Positions 7,576 through 13,242 of a stretch of DNA of 17,375 nucleotides are shown here, piece by piece; within the stretch, counting starts at the first letter, position 1, and every line of letters starts with the position of its first letter. The notes under the pieces are model-generated. The model had not been told where the DNA came from. It saw only the letters and a list, made by a program, of their open reading frames with translations, and did not search any database. The stretch is from JBCCMF01 sp038747545 (GTDB lineage Bacteria; Bacteroidota; Rhodothermia; Rhodothermales; JBCCMF01). The stretch spans positions 1 through 17,375 of the forward strand of contig JBCDJT010000107.1 in NCBI GenBank assembly GCA_038747545.1, given 5' to 3'. The position numbers and the translations under genes are program-made.

Positions 7576-9095
7576 GCGCGCCGCGTGCCGCATGGCCGTG
7601 GCAGCGGTCGGTGTTTTGGCGGATCGCGCCGTGGCTGATCGGCGTGCAGGTGTTCATTGCTGTGGCCGCTGTGGCCGTGAGCGGCGCGTTTGCCACGCGG
7701 CAGGCGTCAGGGCTGGTGACCGGGAGCTTGCGTGTGCGGCTGCTGGCGCTGGCCGAGGAGATCGAACGACGGGCGCAGGACGACTTGTACGACGGGCTCA
7801 CGACCTTGTCAGGCAACCTGCTGTTCGATCTATCGGCGCGCTTTCCCGACCCGCTTATCCTGTTGGATGTTGACGGCCAGCCGCTCGACACCATCGCGCC
7901 CGACGCCGAGGTCTTCGACAATCTCGTCGATGTTGCCGATGTACCGCTGCCAGCAGACCTCGACGTGTACCTCCTCGCTGACACCGTCGTCGTGGCAGCC
8001 GATGTGCGGCGCCCGGAGGCCTCGTGGGGCTTGGTGCCGATCTACGACCCCGACGGCTTCCTCGCTGGCGGCGTCCTCGTGCAGCCGCTGGCCGGGACGA
8101 TGGCGTTCGAGCTCGCGGGCGCCCGTCAGGCGTACCTGCAAGCCACGGGCGTGGTCGCCGTGATCGCAGGCGTGCTGGCGGTGCTGCTCGGCATCGGGCT
8201 GACGTGGCAGATCGTGCGGCCACTCCGGCGCATCACCGACCGCGTGACGCAGATTGGCGCGGGCGATTACCGGAGCCGCCTTCCGGCTGCCCGCAGCGAC
8301 GAACTCGGCCGGCTCGCCACCTCCATCAACCGCATGGCCGCCAGCGTGGACGAGAGCATTGACCGCCTCCGCACCGCCGACCGCCTCCGCCGCGACCTCG
8401 TGGCCAACATCGGGCACGACCTGCGCACGCCGCTGGCCGCGCTACGCGGCTACCTCGAAGAGGCCGAGCGGTACCAAGCCGAGGAGCGCCCCGAGCAGCT
8501 TGAGCACGCCCTCTCCGTCGCCGCCTCGCAAGGTGCCTACCTCCAGCGGCTCATCGACGACCTGTTCGAGCTGAGCATCCTCGACAGCGGCCACGCCCCC
8601 CTCCGCCGCGAGCCCGTGCCCATGGGCGAGCTGCTGGGCGAGGTCGTCCGCGCACATACCCGCGCCTTCGCCACCGCCAAGCTCACCTTCAGTACTGACC
8701 TCGCCCCCGATCTGCCCATTGTCGATGCCGACGGCGTCCGGCTCCTGCGCCTCTTCGACAACCTCCTCGGCAACGCACGCGCGCACACACCTCCTGGCGG
8801 CGCCGTCACGCTTCGCGCCTTCCCGACCGGACGGCACCTCGTGATGGAAGTCACCGACACGGGCGGAGGCATGACGCCCGAGCAAGCAGCACAGGTCTTC
8901 ACGCGCTATTACCGCGGCGAGAGTGCCCGCACCCGCAAGCAGGGCGGCACCGGGCTGGGCCTCGCCATCAGCAGCGCCATTGCCGAGGCGCACGGCGGCA
9001 CGCTCAGCGTGGAGAGCGTGCTGGGCAAAGGCACTGCCTTCCGCCTGACCCTGCCGCTTACGAGCGCGCCAGCCGCACCTGCTCCGACGGCTTGA
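7572..9095 (+). CDS. Sensor histidine kinase (HAMP-HisKA-HATPase)
   Basis: This is a 507-aa inner-membrane kinase that partners the preceding response regulator and starts at GTG 7572 within its stop region. It has TM1 at about 16-40, a periplasmic sensor of about 150 residues, TM2 at about 190-212 and a HAMP domain (WQIVRPLRRIT to about 265). The dimerisation/H-box follows with phosphoacceptor H282 (NIGHDLRTPLAALRGY). The N-box is FDNLLGNARAHTPP (N397, N401), the G1 box DTGGGM (429-434) and the G2 box GGTGLGLAIS. All catalytic boxes are intact. The periplasmic domain contains FPDPLILLDVDGQPLDT, a PAS/Cache-like pattern, but the ligand cannot be inferred. Its last 38 bp overlap the convergent sulfatase gene. 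Confidence 0.95.
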   Translation: MSAPRAAWPWQRSVFWRIAPWLIGVQVFIAVAAVAVSGAFATRQASGLVTGSLRVRLLALAEEIERRAQDDLYDGLTTLSGNLLFDLSARFPDPLILLDVDGQPLDTIAPDAEVFDNLVDVADVPLPADLDVYLLADTVVVAADVRRPEASWGLVPIYDPDGFLAGGVLVQPLAGTMAFELAGARQAYLQATGVVAVIAGVLAVLLGIGLTWQIVRPLRRITDRVTQIGAGDYRSRLPAARSDELGRLATSINRMAASVDESIDRLRTADRLRRDLVANIGHDLRTPLAALRGYLEEAERYQAEERPEQLEHALSVAASQGAYLQRLIDDLFELSILDSGHAPLRREPVPMGELLGEVVRAHTRAFATAKLTFSTDLAPDLPIVDADGVRLLRLFDNLLGNARAHTPPGGAVTLRAFPTGRHLVMEVTDTGGGMTPEQAAQVFTRYYRGESARTRKQGGTGLGLAISSAIAEAHGGTLSVESVLGKGTAFRLTLPLTSAPAAPAPTA

Positions 9096-10710
9096 ATCCG
9101 ATGCGGTGCGCCACGGCGACCAACTCCATGCCCTCAGGCACAACAACGGCTTCCGTGTAGACTTGCCAGTGGTGCTGCGTGGGCTCTGCGCCCGGCGTCA
9201 CGAGCTGGTAGCCGATGGAGGCGCCCTCGGTCGGCGTGGTCAGCACGGCGCTCTCGCCGTCGAACGCAGCGGCAATCGGTGCGGTGACTGGCTGCTGCAA
9301 ATCTGGCCAGAGGCGCCGGAGGAATTCGATCTCCGGCATGTCGCCCGGCTCGCCCGTCGACGCCATCCAGCGGTCCATCTCGGCGCTGAGCTCGGCGAGC
9401 TTGTCGGCCATGGCGGGGTCATCGGCGATGTTGTTGAGCTCGTACGGATCGGCCTGGGTGTCAAACAGCTCTTCCGGTGCTTTCGTCTCCCTAAACCATT
9501 GCGCTTGGATCTCATCAAGCTCGCCCGCATCGCGCATGCGCAGCAGCTCCTGCATGATGGGCATCTGCTCGCGGTACGTGACGGGCAGGTAGTAGGGTTG
9601 GTCGGTGCGGTAGTTGCGGAGGTACTTGTAGCGATGATCACGCACGCCGCGGATCATGTCGGTGACGGTGTCGAAGCGGTCGGAGGCAGCGTGGATGTAC
9701 TGGCGGGGCTCGGCATCATATACACCGAGGAAGGGTTGCCCATCGAGGTAGGCCGGCGGCTGGATGCCGGCTAGCGAGAAGGCCGTCGGTGCGAAGTCGA
9801 CGAAGCTGATGAGTTGGTCGTCGGTAGTGCCTGCGGCGATCTGCCCGGGAAAGCGGATGATCATCGGCACGTTGAGACCGGAGTCGTAGAGCAGCCGCTT
9901 CTGGCGGGGCAGCGGGCCGCCGTGATCGGTGTACCACACGACGATGGTGCTATCCAGCAACCCGGCCTCCTCCAGCTCGGCCAGGCGCTGCCCTACTTGG
10001 TCATCCAGCTGCCGGATGTTGGAGTACATCTGCCGTACGTCGCGCTGCCCCACCTCGTTGTCCGGCAGGTACGGCGGCACGGGCACATCCAGATCGGGGT
10101 CGACCCACAGCGAGTCGCCCATCCGCGACCAGATTTGCGACTCGTGCGTCGTACCGATGTTGAAGATGGCGAAGAACGGCTGCCCCGGCGCCCGATTCCG
10201 CCAATGCGCCTGCCGCGACGACTCGTCCCACGCGGTCACGGGACGGCTGAACTGGTAGTCCTCCTTGCTGTTGTTGGTGGCGTAGTAGCCATTGCGCCGC
10301 AGCACCTCACTCATCATCATCACCTCGGCCGGGGGCATCGCCTCGTACGGTGGGACGTTGATGATATCGTGGTAGGATGACCTCGAACTGGTGCGCATGT
10401 GCTGCGCGTTGCCCGTCGTGGTGTAGATGCCTGTGGCGAGCGAGAACCGACTCGGCGCACACACACCCGAGACCGAGAACACGTTCGGGTAGACCACGCC
10501 CTCCTTGGCGAGGCGACTCAGCGTGGGCGTCTCTATGGTGGAGTCGCCGAAGACGGGGATGTTGGGGCTCATGTCCTCGGCCACAATCCAGACGATGTTA
10601 GGCTGGAAGTCGAGAGCCAGAGCAGGATAATTCGCAGCCCCCTGATCAGCAGGCGCCGACGGCTGGCAACCAAGAACAAACAGAGGAAGCAAGAGCGGCA
10701 GGTAGCGCAT
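9058..10710 (-). CDS. Type I sulfatase lipoprotein (heparan N-sulfatase-like, S1_8-like)
   Basis: This is a 550-aa predicted lipoprotein: signal MRYLPLLLPLFVLGC, lipidated C15. The mature enzyme begins PNIVWIVAEDMSP. The formylglycine signature SGVCAPSRFSLATG places the modified cysteine at C84 and R88 in the active site. A second metal-site motif, TDHGGPLPRQK, has D262 and H263. The segment from VFSVSGVCAPSR through the HMRT stretch resembles the N-sulfoglucosamine sulfohydrolase-like S1_8 subfamily, so sulfated polysaccharide is a plausible but unproven substrate. Residues 45-46 are E-D where many sulfatases have D-D. Activity requires a formylglycine-generating enzyme or anSME, and neither is in the window. 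The 3' end overlaps the kinase gene by 38 bp. It is insulated from hsp20 by a terminator upstream. Confidence 0.93.
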   Translation of the reverse strand: MRYLPLLLPLFVLGCQPSAPADQGAANYPALALDFQPNIVWIVAEDMSPNIPVFGDSTIETPTLSRLAKEGVVYPNVFSVSGVCAPSRFSLATGIYTTTGNAQHMRTSSRSSYHDIINVPPYEAMPPAEVMMMSEVLRRNGYYATNNSKEDYQFSRPVTAWDESSRQAHWRNRAPGQPFFAIFNIGTTHESQIWSRMGDSLWVDPDLDVPVPPYLPDNEVGQRDVRQMYSNIRQLDDQVGQRLAELEEAGLLDSTIVVWYTDHGGPLPRQKRLLYDSGLNVPMIIRFPGQIAAGTTDDQLISFVDFAPTAFSLAGIQPPAYLDGQPFLGVYDAEPRQYIHAASDRFDTVTDMIRGVRDHRYKYLRNYRTDQPYYLPVTYREQMPIMQELLRMRDAGELDEIQAQWFRETKAPEELFDTQADPYELNNIADDPAMADKLAELSAEMDRWMASTGEPGDMPEIEFLRRLWPDLQQPVTAPIAAAFDGESAVLTTPTEGASIGYQLVTPGAEPTQHHWQVYTEAVVVPEGMELVAVAHRIGFKPSEQVRLARS

Positions 10711-10775
10711 CGGAACGAGACGGCGTGTGTGAAAACGATCCGCTCGTAACTACGGTGTACCCATCAAACATGCCA

Positions 10776-10813
10776 CAAAAAAAGCCGCCCGGGGGTGGAT
10801 CCCCAGGCGGCTT
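10776..10813 (-). terminator. Intrinsic terminator read from the hsp20 direction
   Basis: AAGCCGCC (10782-10789) pairs with GGCGGCTT (10806-10813), and an inner GGGG (10791-10794) pairs with CCCC (10801-10804) around a six-base loop, with one C-A mismatch between the two stem parts. On the minus strand the stem is followed at once by seven T (plus A-run 10777-10783). This is a strong Rho-independent terminator for transcripts coming from hsp20 and the hairpin array. It lies 66 bp before the sulfatase start. Confidence 0.85.
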
Positions 10814-10826
10814 CGGCTGATGGCTA

Positions 10827-11065
10827 AGGTCTTACGGGACCTCGACACTGTTTGGTCGGCGGCTTACGGGCCGCTTCGTGTGCTTGCAGGGCTTACGGGC
10901 CCAGGCGCACAATTGGAGTCGGCTTACGGGCCGATCTTGAAAGCTTACGGGCTTTCGTCTGGACTAATTGCACGCTAGCTACGACACGTTTCCGGCATCT
11001 GTTGCAGATATCGTGCCACCGTTACACATTCAGTGCAATCTATGTGCAGTCGGCTTACGGGCCGA
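10827..11065. repeat. Array of six hairpins with invariant CTTACGGG core and covarying stems
   Basis: Each unit has a self-complementary stem around the loop TTACGG, always closed by C-G. Units: AGGTC/GACCT (10827-10842), GCGGC/GCCGC (10859-10874), GGGC/GCCC (10889-10902), TCGGC/GCCGA (10919-10934), GAAAGC/GCTTTC (10939-10956) and TCGGC/GCCGA (11050-11065). Loop starts lie 32, 29, 31, 21 and 110 bp apart. Stem sequences differ but remain paired, while the loop does not change. Read on the plus strand the loop can be U-(UACG)-G, a UNCG-type tetraloop with a U-G closing pair. Read on the minus strand, the direction of hsp20 and its terminator, it is CCGTAA. No family is recognised. The 366-bp interval 10711-11076 contains no convincing protein-coding gene. 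Confidence 0.9.
10967..11039. other. Structured spacer inside the hairpin array, possible ncRNA segment
   Basis: The 93-bp gap between the fifth and sixth array hairpins has its own pairing potential. ATTGCAC (10967-10973) is complementary to GTGCAAT (11033-11039) and encloses ATCTG-TTG-CAGAT (10997-11009) flanked by GGC (10994-10996) and GCC (11015-11017). This suggests a branched RNA fold, with the array hairpins as extra arms. No known RNA family is recognised. Confidence 0.4.
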
Positions 11066-11076
11066 ACGAATTGCCG

Positions 11077-11505
11077 TTAGTTGATGGAGATCTCGCGGGG
11101 TGCGACTTCGGCCACCTTCGGCAGCGTCACCGTTAAGACGCCATCGATGTACTGCGCCTCGATGCCATCGGTGTTCACGTGCTTCGAGAGCGTGAAGCGG
11201 CGCTCGAATGTGCCGAAGCGACGCTCGCTGCGCCAGCGCTTCGTGTCCTCGCCGACGGTCGGCGCTGTGCGCTCACCGCTGATGGTCAGCACGTTGTCCT
11301 TGACGGTGATGTTGAGGTGGTCTTTGGGGATGCCCGGCACGTCGAGCGTGAGGACAAAGCTGGCCTCGGTCTCCATGAGGTCTACGCTGGGCGTCCAGGC
11401 AGCGTTGGAGCGGCCAGTCGGCACGAAGTGATCGAACAGATCGTCGATTTCACGCTGGAGGCTGAAGAGGTTGGTACGAGGCGAGAAGCGAATCAGGTTG
11501 TTCAT
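11077..11505 (-). CDS. Hsp20/alpha-crystallin family small heat-shock protein
   Basis: This 142-aa cytoplasmic ATP-independent chaperone holds unfolding proteins in oligomers. A short N-terminal arm (FSLQREIDDLFDHF) precedes the alpha-crystallin domain, about 37-132. That domain begins WTPSVDLMETEASFVLTLDVPGIPKDHLNI and ends with the family signature GVLTVTLPK (122-130). The C-terminal anchoring IXI motif is present as ISI (139-141). The start at ATG 11505 is chosen because the conserved domain organisation begins there; the frame is open upstream to 11655 without family similarity. No Shine-Dalgarno sequence is seen. Three TTTGCRT repeats at 11-bp spacing lie 20-48 nt upstream. No CIRCE or HspR (HAIR) operator is visible. 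The transcript likely runs through the hairpin array to the terminator at 10776-10813. Confidence 0.95.
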   Translation of the reverse strand: MNNLIRFSPRTNLFSLQREIDDLFDHFVPTGRSNAAWTPSVDLMETEASFVLTLDVPGIPKDHLNITVKDNVLTISGERTAPTVGEDTKRWRSERRFGTFERRFTLSKHVNTDGIEAQYIDGVLTVTLPKVAEVAPREISIN

Positions 11506-11524
11506 TTTAGTCTGTATGTGCTCG

Positions 11525-11560
11525 TTTGCGTTGATTTTGCATTGACTTTGCATCATGCAA
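11525..11560. promoter_or_regulatory. TTTGCRT direct repeats at 11-bp period upstream of hsp20
   Basis: TTTGCGT (11525-11531), TTTGCAT (11536-11542) and TTTGCAT (11547-11553) are spaced by exactly 11 bp, about one helical turn. The last forms a near-perfect palindrome with ATGCAA (TTGCAT-C-ATGCAA, 11548-11560). Their position 20-55 nt before the hsp20 start suggests an operator or activator site. The regulator is unknown. Confidence 0.55.
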
Positions 11561-11658
11561 GATGCTGTGCCGAAGCACGCCTGATCCGTTATCAACGGCT
11601 GTGCCAATGGATCGAAGGTGCCATCTTTGCCGTGCCGCCCTACCTGCCACTGCAAGCC

Positions 11659-11750
11659 TGACAGCGCGCGTGTCGCTGTGACAGACGCTGGCTGTCGTAC
11701 TCGTCAGCCACCGATGGGCAGCCTGTCATCCCGCCCTGAAATCCTGACAG
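11659..11750. repeat. Cluster of GACAG/CTGTC dyads between fahA and hsp20
   Basis: Five copies of GACAG or CTGTC occur in about 92 bp (11660, 11680, 11692, 11723 and 11746 as copy starts). They form three successive dyads: ACAGCG/CGCTGT (11661-11679, 7-nt loop), GACAG/CTGTC (11680-11696, 7-nt loop) and CTGTCA/TGACAG (11723-11750). The last begins 4 nt beyond the fahA stop and could help stabilise its 3' end. No T-run follows on either strand. Confidence 0.45.
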
Positions 11751-11753
11751 CCA

Positions 11754-13004
11754 TCACTGCGCCGGCTGTACTGTGCCTCGTGCCTCGCCGAAGCCGATGC
11801 GGAGGTCGCCACGCCGCGCCTCACCGCGCAAGACAATGGTGTCACCGTCTGCCAAGAATGTGCGCGTACTGCCGTCAGAGAGCATGAGCGCTCGTGCGCC
11901 GCCTGTGGTGCGCTCAAGCAAGCTGCCAAAGCTGTGCGGCGCAGGTCCGCTGATGGTGCCCGAGGCCAGTAGGTCGCCCGGTTGCAGGTTGCAGCCGTTC
12001 ACGGTGTGATGTGCTACCATCTGCGGAAACGTCCAGTACAGATACTGCGCATTGGTCTCGATGATAGACATTGCGGTACCGTTTTCCGCCATTAAGTCCA
12101 CCGCGAGGTCGATGTCTATCCCCAACCGCTCACCCTGATTGAGGTAGGGCAGCGGCGCAGGCATCTGCGGATCGAGTGCAACGCGGAACGGCTCGAGCGC
12201 GGCGGCAGGCACGATCCACGGCGAGATCGTGGTGGCAAAGCTCTTCCCGAGGAACGGCCCCAGCGGCTTGTACTCCCATCGCTGGATATCGCGCGCGCTC
12301 CAGTCGTTGACCAGCACGTAGCCAAAGATGTGTGCTGGCGCCTCATCGACGGGGATAGGCGCACCGAGGGCATTGCCCGTGCCGATGACCGCCCCCAGTT
12401 CGACTTCCAGGTCGAGTTCTTGCGAAGGCCCGAACACGGGCGCCTCGGCACCGGCCGGACGCATCTGTCCCGATGGGCGGCGGATGGGTGTACCACTCAC
12501 CACCACGGAGCTTGCCCGGCCGTGATACCCGATGGGCAGGTGCAGCCAGTTGGGCGGCAGCGCATTATTGGGGCCGCGAAAGAGCGTGCCCACGTTGGTC
12601 GCGTGCTGGCGTGAGGCGTAGAAATCGGTGTAATTGCCTATGCGTACGGGCAGGTGTAGGGTGACGTCGCTGAGTGGATGCAGGACCTGTGCCTGCACAT
12701 CGGGCGCATCGCGGAGCGTAGGCGTCTCTACAGCCAGGAGCTGCTGCAGTTGCTGCCGCACACCAGCCCACACCTGTGGCCCTGCCGACATAAACGTGTT
12801 CAGCGTGGGCGTATCGAACAGCGGTAGGGCAGCCGATGACGGGAGGAGGCCCCGCCGTTCGAGGCTACAGAGATCGAGTACCGCCTCGCCGACGCGCACG
12901 CATGGCCGGGGGGGCTGATGCGGCGCGCTGAAGACGCCGTACGGCAGGTTGGCCAGCGAAAACGCGGACGCGTCCACACCGGAGATAAAGCAAGAACTGC
13001 CCAT
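11754..13004 (-). CDS. fahA: Fumarylacetoacetase
   Basis: This 416-aa cytoplasmic hydrolase catalyses the last step of tyrosine/homogentisate degradation, splitting 4-fumarylacetoacetate to fumarate and acetoacetate. It has the N-terminal FAH domain (FSLANLPYGVFS) and the catalytic FAH domain. Residues align with the mouse enzyme with a one-residue offset: metal ligands D127 (NYTDFY), E200 and E202 (LEVELG) and D234 (VNDWSARDIQ); catalytic H134 (RQHATNVG); and K254 (FLGKSF). The C-terminal HTVNGCNLQPGDLLASGTISG is also typical. The length is normal. No other tyrosine-pathway gene is nearby. The start ATG 13004 has no Shine-Dalgarno sequence. A TTGACT-like -35 at 13081-13086 lies upstream. It is divergent from the TPR lipoprotein gene. 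Confidence 0.96.
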   Translation of the reverse strand: MGSSCFISGVDASAFSLANLPYGVFSAPHQPPRPCVRVGEAVLDLCSLERRGLLPSSAALPLFDTPTLNTFMSAGPQVWAGVRQQLQQLLAVETPTLRDAPDVQAQVLHPLSDVTLHLPVRIGNYTDFYASRQHATNVGTLFRGPNNALPPNWLHLPIGYHGRASSVVVSGTPIRRPSGQMRPAGAEAPVFGPSQELDLEVELGAVIGTGNALGAPIPVDEAPAHIFGYVLVNDWSARDIQRWEYKPLGPFLGKSFATTISPWIVPAAALEPFRVALDPQMPAPLPYLNQGERLGIDIDLAVDLMAENGTAMSIIETNAQYLYWTFPQMVAHHTVNGCNLQPGDLLASGTISGPAPHSFGSLLERTTGGARALMLSDGSTRTFLADGDTIVLRGEARRGDLRIGFGEARGTVQPAQ

Positions 13005-13058
13005 GAGTACATCGGGAGGTGTTTTGTGGAGGAAGGTGCGGTGCGGAACCAGTAGGTG

Positions 13059-13086
13059 GATGTATGTTGTAAGAAACGTGAGTCAA
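13059..13086 (-). promoter_or_regulatory. Possible promoter for fahA
   Basis: On the minus strand TTGACT (13081-13086) is followed after 16 bp by TACATC (13059-13064). This predicts a leader of roughly 45-50 nt. The -35 is good and the -10 is weak, so this is a tentative call. Confidence 0.3.
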
Positions 13087-13153
13087 GATTAGCTTAATCT
13101 GGCTTTTTTGGGGCGTTACAGCGAGCAACATCCGTGTGGGTTGCGTTTCTTAC
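13069..13153. repeat. Separated 10-bp perfect inverted repeat in the fahA/TPR divergent region
   Basis: GTAAGAAACG (13069-13078) and CGTTTCTTAC (13144-13153) are perfect inverted copies 65 bp apart, centred at about 13111 between two divergent genes. One copy falls in the spacer of the proposed fahA promoter. They could be paired operator half-sites serving both genes. Confidence 0.5.
13086..13100. promoter_or_regulatory. AT-rich dyad AGATTA-GCT-TAATCT next to the fahA -35
   Basis: This perfect 6-bp dyad with a 3-bp centre touches the proposed fahA -35 box. It stands out as AT-rich in this region and fits an operator position. A T-run on the plus strand (13104-13109) follows closely, so a weak plus-strand terminator is an alternative, although no plus-strand gene precedes it. 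Confidence 0.35.
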
Positions 13154-13226
13154 GCGTCTGTGACGACGGCAGGACTATGGCCCCCTTTCCTGCCCCTCTT
13201 GCCTTTACACCACCATTCCCTACTCT

Positions 13227-13231
13227 GGAGG
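13227..13231 (+). promoter_or_regulatory. Ribosome binding site of the TPR lipoprotein gene
   Basis: GGAGG lies 11 nt before ATG 13243. It supports that start, which directly precedes a lipoprotein signal peptide, over the upstream in-frame start at 13108. Confidence 0.6.
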
Positions 13232-13242
13232 ATACACACTTT

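Noticed and set aside
9106..9774. 222-aa plus-strand open frame
   Set aside because: It is a shadow of the sulfatase gene in high-GC DNA, with no family features.
10776..11065. Type III toxin-antitoxin (ToxIN-like) reading of the repeats plus terminator
   Set aside because: The repeats are not near-identical units, and the gene after the terminator is a sulfatase, not an endoribonuclease toxin.
10827..11065. CRISPR array
   Set aside because: Only an 8-base core is shared, stems differ between units, spacers are irregular and there are no cas genes.
10827..11065. CsrA/RsmA-binding hairpin sponge
   Set aside because: The loops read TTACGG or CCGTAA and lack the GGA that CsrA needs.
10852..11136. 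94-aa plus-strand open frame across the hairpin array
   Set aside because: It runs through the repeats and into the antisense of hsp20, has no ribosome binding site and no recognisable protein features.
11506..11600. Sigma-54 promoter for hsp20 (CGGCAC...TTGCAT on the minus strand)
   Set aside because: The GG to GC spacing is 11 nt instead of the required 10, and the first base differs from consensus.
11506..11753. CIRCE or HspR/HAIR operator upstream of hsp20
   Set aside because: Neither TTAGCACTC-N9-GAGTGCTAA nor CTTGAGT-N7-ACTCAAG is present.
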